From positions 248,001-312,000 of the forward strand of contig NC_018398.1 of NCBI RefSeq assembly GCF_000208865.1: a stretch of 64,000 nucleotides of DNA, in the 5' to 3' direction. Both the position numbers and the translations under genes were made by a program. The notes beneath the pieces are model-generated. The model saw nothing but the letters and a program-made list of their open reading frames with translations, ran no database searches and was not told the origin of the DNA. Origin of the DNA: Neospora caninum Liverpool. Lineage: Eukaryota > Apicomplexa > Conoidasida > Eucoccidiorida > Sarcocystidae. Of the stretch, positions 25,501 through 36,281 are shown in pieces (within the stretch, counting starts at the first letter, position 1; each line of letters opens with the position of its first letter).

Positions 25501-25859
25501 TGTGCGTTCGTACTTAGGTTGAAGCCACACTTCTTGTCCCACAGAAGTCCGTTCCGGCGATTCAACAACTCTGCATGGAGCGGCGCGGCGAAGAACTGAG
25601 ATACGAATGCATGTCCATGCATGGGGGCCAAGGCGCCTCGGATGCGCGGCAAGACAGCGTACTCCTCGTCTACCGCATTCCCCTCGCCGAGGTCATTCTC
25701 GACTTCTTTGACCGGCTCCAAGCTCTCACCAGTGGTCTCGTCTCCTTCGACTACATCGACGCCGGTACGACCACGAACCAATTTCTCTGCCCAGAGCCTA
25801 TCTGTCTATCTCTAACACACCTCTGTATCTGTGTCCATGCATCGAAGCTATCCATAGCT

Positions 25860-25903
<44 letters not shown>

Positions 25904-27092
25904 ATATATATATATATACAGCTGTACCTACATCTATGGGAATCCCTGTTTCTATTTACGTCTTTTTTCTCTTTATCTCTATATTTTCTATTTGTCTCTA
26001 TCTATCTCTCTGCGCTTCTCTCAATCAATCTCCATCTCTTTACATCTATGTGTGTCTTCATTTCTATCCCTTTGTATTCCATTTATCCCTTTCGGTCTTT
26101 GTCTCTCTACATACCTCTCATCTATATTTATTTATGCGTAACGATCTGTATCCGTCTCTCTCTGTCCCGTTTACGTACCTGTCCATTCTCATTTGTCTCG
26201 ACCCCTCTACATGTATCTGCTTGTCTCGATCTCTGCCTTGATGGAACTCGCTCTGTCTCTCGCCGTGTATCTCCCTCTATGTACATCTCTCCAGGTCTAT
26301 CTAAATCTGTTGTCTATCTTTATATGTACTGCATGTGCAGAGAGTCTGTATTGGCTTCACCAAGCCTGTATGGATATGGATGTCCATAATACAGGGGGGC
26401 TAAACAAGTGATGCATGCGGATGGGTCAGGCGCTGTTTCTGTGGTGGTTTCCTGAGAACAAGCGGTTCCCTTGTCGCTGTCTGTACAGCCTGTGTAAGGC
26501 AAGCGACTCGACGTTCCTAAATGATCTCGCTTCTCCCCGCGCTGCAGTGTGTTTCTCTAAACCCTCTAGGTTGGATGATCATAAGTTCACACATCGACTA
26601 CTTTCAAACGGGTCTAGCAACCGGGCAGGTGTAGTTACAGCGTCTTACGCTGCTTTTTGTCCGCAGGACTCGCCCCGGCAGACATCGTGAAAGTTGGATT
26701 TCTTTTCAATGGCGAGCGAGTCGACGCCCTCAGCTTTCTCGCTCAGCGCAGCAGAGCCCGCGAGCAAGTGAGCCTTCAGGAGGCGCCAGGCTCCGCAAAA
26801 CAAAGATCTAGGCTCTCCGTATCTCACAACTGGAGTCATGCTCGGTATCGTAGGTTCTCTAATGTGTTTGTTTATTCGATTTGAGTTGACGTATATGACT
26901 AGTTATACAAATACAGGGTGCTGAAAGCTTTGGATCTCAATATCCTACGGCGTTTAAAAAAATGTTATTCCAGATCGGTTATGTTCTAGACGTGCTGGCG
27001 AGGCGGCAGTGAAGGCGCCTCGACCTCGACACGCACGGGTCACAAACCGGCGCGCACGGAATTACGTAAACGTTTATATTTACCAGTAAATA

Positions 27093-27131
<39 letters not shown>

Positions 27132-27832
27132 TTGTAAGCGTGTGGGTATATGTCTGTGTGTAGAGACAGTTTGGGTCACTCTAGATAGAGAACGGAGTGT
27201 GAGCTCGAGTGTCTGATGAGATCACTGACACTCTCACGTTTTTTCTCCGCGACACGGTCGAGCGGAGCACCGGCACAATGACACGTTGGCTTCTGCGTTT
27301 CACTTCTGCACTGGGCGAGCGACGGCTGTTTTCAATCTTTCTGTGTTTTTTGAAGTTTTTTGAAGGCGGCTGCAGGGTGAAGTGCGGCGGTGCACAGAGG
27401 CTGTCGGCTGTCCAGACAGCTCGCCGCGTCGACGCGGCGAGCTGTCTCTGCATGCATGTGCGCGTTTCCCCCCCCGTGGTCCCCGTCCAAAAGCGAAGCC
27501 CCGTTCTTGTTCTCCATTGTGTACGTCTCTCTGCCTGTTTCGTGGTTCTTTCTGTGGGGAATACTCAGGGAATCGCCTACACGCAACGCCTCGCAAAGCT
27601 CATCCCACAGCACCAGTTCGAAGTCGCCATTCAGTGCGTTCTGAACGGCAAGGTCATTGCCCGCGAGGTTGTGCGGGCGGCGAAGAAAGACGTCCTTGCC
27701 AAGTGCTACGGCGGGGATATGACGCGGAAAATGAAACTGCTGGAAAAAGAAAAGGAACGAAAGAAAAAACTGCGAAGCATCTCCAATGTCCGCGTACCAC
27801 CCGAAGCCTTTTTCCAACTCCTCAAACTCTAG
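20248..27832 (+). CDS. lepA: LepA/EF4-type (GUF1-like) translational GTPase, organelle-targeted
   Basis: Twelve exons: 20248-20953, 21228-21335, 21813-21973, 22406-22517, 22891-23027, 23440-23562, 23750-23876, 24315-24483, 24690-24837, 25518-25764, 26667-26767 and 27569-27832. They sum to 2403 nt, about 800 aa. GTPase motifs are in order: AHIDHGKS (near residue 200), RGIT, DTPGH (split across an intron), INK plus VDL, and SAKTG. LepA-specific blocks follow: [34 protein letters not shown] and a C-terminal domain with [14 protein letters not shown] VLAKCYGGD. LepA binds ribosomes and acts on stalled or mistranslocated complexes. The body matches the usual length near 600 aa, leaving about 195 extra N-terminal residues. 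That extension starts with a hydrophobic stretch ([12 protein letters not shown]) and becomes Arg/Ser/Ala-rich, suggesting apicoplast or mitochondrial import. Alternative ATGs are 20116 and 20314. Confidence 0.95.
22528..22555. repeat. (TA)n microsatellite, LepA intron
   Basis: About 28 bases of alternating TA begin roughly ten bases after the donor at 22518. Confidence 0.9.
25862..25918. repeat. Compound (TA)n tract, LepA intron
   Basis: Two TA runs are separated by a tgtatg spacer, inside the 902-base intron 25765-26666. Confidence 0.9.
25960..26330 (+). repeat. Pyrimidine-rich TCTATCTCT-type low-complexity tract
   Basis: About 370 bases of degenerate TCT/TCTA/CTCTG units follow the TA tract in the same LepA intron. 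It yields apparent open frames rich in Tyr, Ser, Leu and Ile, which are not coding. Confidence 0.75.
27095..27129. repeat. (TA)n microsatellite, last LepA intron
   Basis: About 35 bases of alternating TA in intron 26768-27568. Confidence 0.9.
27414..27447. repeat. 34-bp perfect palindrome, last LepA intron
   Basis: The sequence from AGACAGCTCGCC to its mirror GGCGAGCTGTCT is a perfect palindrome centred on GTCGAC. Unlike the TA-based palindromes it is GC-rich. It lies about 120 bases before the final LepA exon at 27569. Confidence 0.95.
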
Positions 27833-28492
27833 TCTGTCTCGGATGTCCCTCGGTACAGATATCAATATCTCTAGACATAAATGTAAGCGTGTATAGATAT
27901 TCCGTGCATGCGTATGTGCAGAAGGGTGCGCAAATGTTCAGAGGTGTGCAGATGTCTCAAGATGTTCTCTGGATTTCTTTCAGAAAATCGGTAACTTTCT
28001 ACAGATGTGACTTTATTGGCACATACGAATCTTTTCTGTCTTTAGCTCGGAAGTCAATCGGTGGACGCCGATACCGTTGTACCTATCGTGTCGACAGATC
28101 GACGTGTTTCTGTGTGGATCTTTAGATATATCGGTATTGGTAAATGGTCTGTCTCCCGTTAGCAGATTGCGCAGGTTCCTGGGTGAGCGAGAGAGCCGCC
28201 TTGCTGGCAATTTCAGTCGTTCTCCAGTCAGGCAAACATCCTTTCTCTCGAGTGCACTTACCATTTCCTGCTGTCGCACTTTTCCAAAGCGATTCGTTTT
28301 CCATTTTTCGCTGAGGCGTTGCGAGGGCCCCCCTCGCTCGCGGTGTGCTCCGATTTTCAGTGTCGTTTGTGGCAAGCGCCACCCTCCACTTGTTGAAAAG
28401 AACACCAACTCCTGCGTCCAGCCTTCCTCGGGTGATCCACGAGGATTCCTCAGTTTTCTCCATTTATATTTCCCGAATGCTCGTGCACAAGC

Positions 28493-28518
28493 ATATATAT
28501 ATATATATATATATATAT
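28493..28518. repeat. (TA)n microsatellite
   Basis: Alternating TA in the convergent region downstream of LepA. Confidence 0.9.
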
Positions 28519-29239
28519 GTTATGTATCATATACGTGTATGGGCGTCTACGTGTAGATGTATGCGTGAAACGCTAAACGTGAGTTGTCTTTTCAAGAGGC
28601 CTTTGGCCATTTGTGCAGTGAGAAGACGGCACCCTCCGCAGGAGAAAGAGAACGCGTGAGAGAAAATATGCGCTGTGAATTCTCGCCCGGTTTGATCCCA
28701 GACTATCCCGGGTTCACCTCAAACCCACGCCGCAGAATACGCGTGCAAAGAGACAGCGCACTCTGTTTCGGCCGTTGCTGGCGCAGGTGCTGTTTGCTTT
28801 TGTGGCCGAAAGGCGCATGCGTTTTTGCTGCGTGGTCCCCCCGCGGGCAAGCTCACACGACCGCCTTTTCTCAGGGTGCGAAGATGGCCAAAATTCATTT
28901 TCTTGAGAACCAGCCCTCCTGGGAGAAGAGACGCAGCAGACCCGAACACGCGCGGGCGGCGAAAACGAGGCTTCGGCAGCTGCGGCGGAAGCTTTTTTGA
29001 GCTCTGCTGAGCAGCCGCTGCCCCGCCGACCTCGGCACGCCCCGCCGTTACCCACCACTAGAAAGCGGAAAGGAGCCGTTGTGGAAAAAAACGTTTCTCC
29101 CCAACGCGTTTCGAAAACCTCACAACTCCTGACGCATGCACGCGCTCTCGGAAAAAGATATCTCGTGCCATGGGCGCATATATACAGACTCCGCGCACAG
29201 TACACAAACCGTCTCGGCACTAATGGCAATCTATCTATC

Positions 29240-29243
<4 letters not shown>

Positions 29244-29271
<28 letters not shown>
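29244..29271. repeat. (TA)n microsatellite preceded by ATCT units
   Basis: The TA tract follows a short run of atctatctatctgtct, in the convergent intergenic region. Confidence 0.9.
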
Positions 29272-29272
<1 letters not shown>

Positions 29273-30083
29273 GCATAGACACGTGCATACGCATTCGCAG
29301 GCATACACGTGAAGAGATAATTGTGGATACACTCCGACGAAGCGTATGGCTTGTGACACTGGAGATGCATCGCCGGTCCGGGCGGCGAAGACCCTTTTCT
29401 CGATCCACCTGAAGAGGCGCTTGCGCTGGCATTTGCGAGCGCCGCTGGACTCCAAAAAGAACGCCTTTTGACTCGCCAGCGGGCTTCAGTTTGACTTCAC
29501 ACGCGTTTGAAATTTGAAAACGCGCTTTCGCTGACTGCATGCAAAAGCTCGCGCGGGGCCCGTCGCCTCCGCTGTACTGTCCGTACACCGCGACGACCCC
29601 TGGTGTTCGCGGGAAGACGGACGAAATCGACGCACAGAATTTCCGTCTTTCTGGTGGCGGCGAGTACGTCCGCAACGTAGACCGCGTATCACACACCACC
29701 TCGAGACACATTTCTCAAAATAGTCATCCTTATATATCGAAGTATATATGTATATACATTCGTATACATCCTTATACATATCGATATGCATATGGATGTG
29801 CATTTGTGTCTCTGTCTGCCTAGACACCCGGACTCAGACAGCTGGGCCCCCGCACTGCTTGACACATACCTGAAAAGCAAAGCTGGTCAGCTCAGAGGAT
29901 TTAAAACCCCCAACGGGGTATGCAGAGATACCGTCAAAAACAGTAAACGTTTTCCGCGGGAGAAGCAATCGGAACGGCCTTGTTCGACCGCTAAAGCGAC
30001 GAGGCGACAGGGAAAAAAGGAACCTTGTCTCGACTGAATCTGCCAGGCCCAGAGCCGCAAGGCGCGACAGAAGTTCTTCACAC

Positions 30084-32393
30084 TCAGCAAATAATCATCC
30101 CGATGCCTGTGTACTCGCCCCGATCCGGAGCCGGTGCGCCTGGGAGCTGTGGGAACAGACAGCGCAAGCAGAAACCGTATAGCAGACGCAGCCTCCACAT
30201 CGAGCATGCACGGGGGGGGGGGGTGGGCGCCCCAAAGGAAGGCCGGGGCTGTCGTCGCGCCTACGCCACAATCCGCTTCTCCGTCAGCCGAACGGCGCGG
30301 AACTGCGGTTGTCTCCATCTTCTGAGTCTATCCATCCGCGTGCATCTCTCGATCTATCTACCTCTATTGCTATATCTGTATCTGTATCTCTCTTCCTCTC
30401 TGACTCTATCTCTCTCCCTCTCTATCTCTATATCTCTCCACATCTCCCTCTTCCTTTCCCTCTTTAACTCTATATATATGTCTCTCTCTCTATCTCTCTC
30501 TCCTCGTATCTCTCTCTATCTCTATGTCCCTGTCGAGGCGCATTTGTGGAGAGATAACCTTTTGTGTGAAGAGACCTGGAGACGAATGTTCCCCGTTTCG
30601 TTTCCCACCTGAATCATTGCGAGGTCCGTTTGCGGCAGGAGGGGAACTTTGTCCCAGCCTTTCGGGGCGCGGAAATTTATCAGATGCTCCTTCACAGACG
30701 GCGATTTCTTCAGCACCTCAAGATCCAGAGAAAAACTGAAGGGTTTGCGACCCAATTGGAAAGACGTTTGCACTTTGTACTGAAGCCGGAGCAACGCGCT
30801 CGTCATGGTAGGCTGGACGCAAAGCGGAAAACGCGCATTTTTTCTACGAAAATCCACGCTGGACTCACGCACGAGACAAACGACACAAAAAACCTCCGTG
30901 AGAAAACCTCCAAACCCCTTCCCACACACCGAGGTGAATCTGCTTCTCTCCCTCCCACATCACCAACGAATATACGTATATGCATATGTATCTGCATACG
31001 CGTACATATATCTGCTTGTACATGTCAATCTATATACTCCATACACACGTGCATATATAGATATATATATCTATATGCATATATATATATATGGATTTAG
31101 ATGTCGACATTTCCAGGTGTTGTTGGTTACTTGCGACCCCGTTGGGACTGCGATTTTGATCTTTTGAGGCCCGAAGCCTTTGAAATCTTTTTCTCTCGGC
31201 GGGCCGGGGATTTTCTCTGAGGCGACGACTTCACGCATGGTGAATTTGTCTCGACCGTCCACGGAAAAAATCTGCAGAAGGCACGCAGTTTGCAGTGTGT
31301 ACACTCCGCAGAAGGCCGTTTGTAAAAACGAAGCGCTCCCTTTGTACGTGTACTTTGTAGGATGTGTAACAAGCAGTCTAGCTACTCGTCACTACGACGT
31401 CGCGGATGCCGACATCCAGTGCCCCACTGTTCTGCATACACCTAATCTCATCTCCCTCGCTCTCTCAGCGCCCATGAGAGAGCGAGTTCTAGGGACACAG
31501 CCCGAGGCATAGAGCGCGGCGAACGCGAAATGAAGGGCCTGTTAAAGTCAACAAAAAGATCCAGAAGCCTTACCACTTCCCGCACCAGAGACACCACGAT
31601 CTCCTGGATCTTCCTCTTCGTCCTGTTCGCAATGTCCACGGTCACCGTCACGCCTAAAGCCGCGAGCAAGATACAGAAAACACGCAGAGACCTCGGCACG
31701 TACATGTGCCTACGCTTCTCGCCAGTTAGGGCACTCCACCTGGATGCGCATATGCATTCATGCGTCTGGCGATCTCTATGTGAAGAAATGGACATATCGA
31801 TATATATATATATGTATATTTAGGTCGATAGTCGATACATATGAGGCAACGACGTATATATGCAAGCTTGAACGTATTAGTATACATAGGTATAGCATAC
31901 GTCTCTCGAATGCTTGGAAGCAGCCTCAATCCGCATGCCCTAAGGTCAGTATTTATTTGAAACTGAAAATGTGGCTACTTCGATTGGATGTCGAGGCACT
32001 CTACTTTGGGGGGGAGGGAGACGAGGTCTTGTGTGGAGTCTCGAGCGTGTGCGACGCCTTTTCCTCGCGCGTGTCTCACCTTCGCCAGGGTAGCAGGCGA
32101 GACTGTCGGCGGCGACGCTCGTCCGCAAGCTCCCCAGCGGTATGCACCTCAACAGCTGGAAATACTCCACGAACTCGCGCTCAGTCACTTCCGGCTTCTC
32201 CCGCCGAACCTCAATCGACTGCCAACCGCAAATCAAACACACACGAAAAGGAGAGCCCTGCCTCCGCCGCCCCTCTTGCACGTAAAAATCCATGCACAAA
32301 TACACATGCAGATACACGCATATACATATATACACATATACATGTATATATATGTATGTATATGTATTTGCATGCGTACGCCGTGCACGGATT

Positions 32394-32424
<31 letters not shown>

Positions 32425-35016
32425 GCACAAACGTGTGATTGGCACTTGGTGTCCGCACCGAATCCTACGCGCGAGTCTCGGTCGGTGTTTGGGGGGAACC
32501 GGAGAGGGCGACGGGGCCTGGGGCGCGCGAGCGGCATTCACTGGAAGTTGTAACACGAGTCTACGTGCTTTCTTGGATCTGTAAACGTTTCCCTTGTTCT
32601 AGTAAATTTAAACCAACGAAGCCTCTGGCATTCGAGCGGAAGAAATTCGCGGCTGGTGCGAAAGGATCAGAAGCCGCGAGGAACGGGGAAGGGGCGTGAC
32701 TTGGCCCGGGCAGAGACCACATCGAAGTCAGTCGTTTGCGCCTCGACGAAGCAGCCGGAAATCAAGCAGCTTCGCACGGAAGCGTGTGCCTCGCGAGTGT
32801 CCCGCTTCGTGGAGTCAAACCCGATTCGTCGTTTCTTTCTCGTCTTCCGCGCTTTTTCGCTTGTCTCCGTACCAGTTCGATCTCTTGCGAGAGGCCTCCG
32901 ACGGCTGTGGCGCCTGCGGATTTTGACAGTTTGTTTCTGAGGAATCCGTTGAGCGGGGCGGCGTTCATGAGTTCCGCGAGCTGCTCCGGTGTCTCCCCAG
33001 ACACCTCAACGACCTCGAAGTCGTCCGCCGCGTAGGAAGCCGCATTGCTGGCCTGTCCCGGCGCGTCCAGCGCCGCACGTGCCACCGGGGACGAGCTCCC
33101 AGCCTCCCGCGGGGGAGTCGAGACGTTTTCCTCCATTTGACAACGAAGTTTGTAAGTCACGTGTCCCGCGTATCTGTGTCCCAAAGGCACAGCCGAAAGA
33201 AACAAAGGCAACACACACGTGCAACACTCAAAAGCCACACCTATAAAAGATACACGAGAGATGCACACAGCTCGCCACACATCAAAGCACATAGACATAT
33301 ACATATATATTTGCACGCGTATGCAAGTATGTTATTCATATATGTACTCATATATATATATATATGGGTGGATCGGAGAGTAGTGTGTCGGCACATGCAG
33401 AAACAAAGTCGTACGAAGCTTCTCTACGGCAGGCAGCACTAGAGGCGGGCACTCTTTCCATGCGTTCCTCTCCGGGGGCATCCCTCCATTGGTGTAAGTG
33501 AAATCGAATAGAGACATGACAAAACCTAGGACATAAAAATGACTCCAGGAGTCGAGGCGTCCCGTCCCGTAGAGCACGAGCATCCGCAGAAGGAAGGAGG
33601 GTTCGACAGACTGAGTTCGAAATGCACGCACGGCCCAGGAGGGAGAGACACAGACGGCGGAGAAACCCGCTCAGCGAGGCAACGCGAGAGCAAGAAAGAA
33701 GACTGAAGTGACACAGAAAAGGAGACACTCCTGGACGGAGACGCGACAAAGAAGACAGTGGAAACTAACTGGGCCTGCGGAGCTCCGGCCAACCCAGCGA
33801 CGCTGCAGTTTGGGGCGATCTTGGAGGGAAGCGTGAAGCAAAACGGAAATCGATATTTCCCCGCAGCGAGTTTCCCGTCTTCCAAGAGTAGGAGTGCGTG
33901 CGCCTCTGAATAGTACACCTTCTTTTCCGCCACGTATGTCGACAGGGACATCCTGCAAAGAGAAAGACACCGCAGAAAAACCGACATGAAAACCGATCGA
34001 CACCTCGATTCGGCTATCTGGCAATGTGCGGCACTCAACTACGCGTACAGATGAATGTAGAGATATAGAGATATACGCTTTTTAATGCAAGTGTACGTGG
34101 ACAAATAAACAGAGACACATAAACCTATATATGTATATAGATAGATACTGATACGGATATATGCACGATGCTAAGCGTGCGCGCGTACGAAGTCACCTAG
34201 ATGTGCTGTGTGCATGCAAATTTTTGTGTGGAGACGCCTTGAAGCGGAAAGGAGGGACTCACCGCGAATCTGTGTAGCTCACATCTTCCTCGCCATCGAG
34301 ATACAAGACGAGGCGCCCTGCTTGTATCGCCTCCACCACGTTCACGAAAACTTCCCCGTTCACTTGCTCGCCTGCAGAAAGATGCAATTTACAGAGACGA
34401 AAGAGGCAGGGACGGCAAGAGCTCACGCCGCAGGAGAGGATCCGCGCGCGCGCCCAGAAAACGGACAAAAGACTCCAAAGAGTAATCCCCATTAGAGGGA
34501 GACCACCGGGCCCCCAACGACGAGACAAGGCGGGACACATCGAAGAATCAGAAACAGAGACGAAACGGAGAAGAAAAGCGAAGAAGAGGAGAACCCCTGT
34601 GTCGCGGCGGAGACGTGCAAAGACGAGGCCGAGATGGAGACACACGAGGCAGAGAGAGGAGGGATTCGTTTTAGGCGCAAATCGGTGTCGATAGATAGGG
34701 ACAAATAGGCATATATATGCACATAGATGTGAAAACGCCGAGATGTGTAGATATAAAGGCAGCTGGAGATGGAGAGAGATGTTGGTAGCGCCAAATCGAA
34801 AGAGAGGCAGATATGTAGACGCATATATATAGACAGAGCTGCATACGAGAAGGCCAGATCCTGAGCCTGCGGCTCTCCCGCTGGAACCTGATTTCCGCCA
34901 AGTCGCCCCTCTAACGAAGAAAAGAGAGCGCGACGGGCGGGTGCCGTACCTGGAGCGTAAGTAGGTTTGTTGACCCAAATGTAGATGTTATTCGAATCTG
35001 ACCAACCTGCACCCAT
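30084..35016 (-). CDS. Arrestin-domain (alpha-arrestin-like) protein
   Basis: Nine minus-strand exons: 35016-34950, 34371-34263, 33952-33770, 33173-32873, 32218-32080, 31653-31574, 31271-31131, 30812-30609 and 30146-30084. They sum to 1287 nt, 428 aa, with every phase consistent. The N-terminal arrestin fold begins at once (WVNKPTYAPGEQVNGEVFV), with the typical GKYRFPFCFTLP strand and then GHVTYKLRC. The C-terminal fold shows VTVDIANRTKRKIQEIVVSL, IKIAVPTGS and LLRLQYKVQTSF; the protein ends GIGMIIC. Arrestin-fold proteins are adaptors linking membrane cargo or receptors to trafficking and ubiquitination. No PY motif or signal peptide is visible. A Ser/Ala/Pro/acid-rich stretch of about 70 residues interrupts the fold in exon 4. 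ATG 35016 is preferred because the frame extends upstream only to a GTG. The specific subfamily cannot be assigned by eye. Confidence 0.87.
30212..30223. repeat. 12-base G homopolymer, arrestin intron 8
   Basis: Twelve consecutive G on the plus strand (C on the coding strand), just upstream of the last exon's polypyrimidine tract on the minus strand. Confidence 0.85.
30330..30530. repeat. CT/CTAT low-complexity tract, arrestin intron 8
   Basis: About 200 bases made almost only of C and T with some A on the plus strand (purine-rich on the transcribed strand), built from TCTATCTCT-like units. It resembles the tract in the LepA intron near 26 kb. Confidence 0.8.
31456..31486. repeat. 12-bp-arm inverted repeat, arrestin intron 6
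   Basis: CTCGCTCTCTCA at 31456-31467 is the exact reverse complement of TGAGAGAGCGAG at 31475-31486, with a seven-base loop. It would form a stable hairpin in the intron between exons ending 31574 and starting 31271. Confidence 0.85.
32383..32428. repeat. (TA)n tract with 10-bp inverted arms, arrestin intron 4
   Basis: GTGCACGGAT (383-392) and ATCCGTGCAC (419-428) flank a TA core. The plan is the same as that of the 72-bp palindrome at 16838, but the arm sequence is unrelated. Confidence 0.9.
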
Positions 35017-35446
35017 CTCGCCTGCTCTCTTGTTCACATGTTCACTTTTCTTCTCTTCTGTCTCTTCCTTCTCTACCGTTTCTCGTCTCGCGCCTTCTGT
35101 GTCCGTCCCGACTTTCGATGGCTCCTAGGCTGGGTTTCTTTCTCAGCTCGGCCTGTCTTGCGCGGCCTTGCTTCCTTCTGTCTCCGACGTCTCGTTTCAA
35201 TGCCCAAGGCAGAGCACTGGATTGGATACTCAGGGAACTGTGCTTCCATTAATAAGACTCATAATACAAGTCATTCTCAGCTCTGCACTGCTCTCTTCAT
35301 CCGTCGCTACGCACGCCGCCACGCACGGTTTTATCGCCCGTGTGAAGAGAGGCAGCGCCTCGTCAGCCCCTCCAGGCCGAGGAAAAGCGCGCGGCCACAC
35401 CTCCGAAAACGGGAAAAAGGGAAACCCAGAGAAAACAGAGGAACAG

Positions 35447-35453
35447 AGAGACG
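35447..35453 (+). promoter_or_regulatory. WGAGACG-type word, arrestin side of the divergent promoter
   Basis: AGAGACG lies about 430 bases upstream of the arrestin ATG (opposite orientation) and about 1.7 kb from PIG-T. Confidence 0.25.
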
Positions 35454-36274
35454 AAGACGAGACAGAACGGGTGGCGGAAGCACATTCAAGGCGACCAAGA
35501 TAGAGGAGGAGCGGGCGCAGGCGTGCCCGCAGGAACAAGCAAAAAAGTGAAGTACGCCGTCCTGTCTTCGCACAGAGTCTGGGTGGAGCGATTCTCGGCG
35601 GAGATTTCCCGTCTTTGTTTCCTCCTTGGCTGGCCGGGGTCCCTGCTTGGCCGCAAAAAAGGTCTTCTCGAAGTGTCGCTTGTGTGGCAGCCCAGTGCGA
35701 ATCGCGGACTCGCGACGGCCTCTGGCGCTTTTTCCCGGAAATGGAAGAGAACCGAACGCGCGACACGGTCGGTCCCTTTCCAAGGGAAGGCCCTCAGCTC
35801 AACAGGAGCGAAGTCACTCAGAGTTTCCCTCTTTCCTGACGCGGATCCCCGCGAGAAAGTCACAGGAAAAAACGTTGCGAAAAATGTGCCGCGCATGTAT
35901 CTGGCCGGTGAATGTCCACTGTGGCACGTCGGCTGCAATCGACAGCGGCTGCTTCGGCGTGTTCCGCGCCCCGCTCGCGGCTGCTTCCGGAAGGCGAGGA
36001 CAAAGCAGGGGGCTGGCGGGGAAGAAAAGAGTTTGAAAGAGATTTCTCGACCTGAAACGCGACCGTTCTGGAATGATTTCCGCGAGCTGGGCCTCACGGT
36101 GTGACGGGTTCAGTGTACGTACACCTGAGCTGCAGACACACCCGGCGACAGGTCGCAATATGCGAGCGTGGGGGTAGGATGTGGAAGCAAGACACGAGAC
36201 GGAATCGACGGAATTTCCCCTGTACACACCGCAACGGGAACTGCGCAGACGGACGGTTAAAAGCGTAAAACTGC

Positions 36275-36281
36275 AGAGACG
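36275..36281 (+). promoter_or_regulatory. WGAGACG-type word upstream of PIG-T
   Basis: AGAGACG lies about 855 bases before the PIG-T ATG and matches the known Toxoplasma promoter word. It is supported only by sequence identity. Confidence 0.25.

Larger units (their letters stand above)
27833..30083. other. Convergent intergenic region between LepA and the arrestin gene
   Basis: Both neighbours end here, so this 2.25 kb should hold two 3' UTRs. It contains (TA)n tracts at 28493-28518 and 29244-29271. Small open frames on both strands (for example minus 29235-29711 and plus 28584-29000) lack domains and good splice context and were not called. Confidence 0.5.

Noticed and set aside
25545..25764. 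LepA exon starting at AAG 25545, leaving a 9-residue gap against bacterial LepA
   Set aside because: The upstream acceptor at 25517 adds VEATLLVPQ in frame and restores the conserved strand, so 25518 was used.
25861..26389. Tyr/Ser/Leu-rich open frames over the TA and TCTA tracts
   Set aside because: They are translations of simple repeats within a LepA intron.
29235..29711. Minus-strand frame with YGQYSGGDGPRASFC downstream of the arrestin stop
   Set aside because: It runs into TA-repeat translation, lies after a phase-consistent arrestin stop at 30084, and has no recognised domain.
30609..30779. Arrestin exon 8 starting at TAC 30779
   Set aside because: The upstream acceptor before 30812 adds PTMTSALLRLQ in frame, which completes the conserved beta-strand.
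33332..33631. Minus-strand frame containing FVMSLFDFTYTNGGMPPE, considered as an arrestin exon
   Set aside because: Joining exon 3 directly to 33173 keeps phase and restores the expected GHVTYKLRC arrestin strand; the segment therefore lies in an intron.
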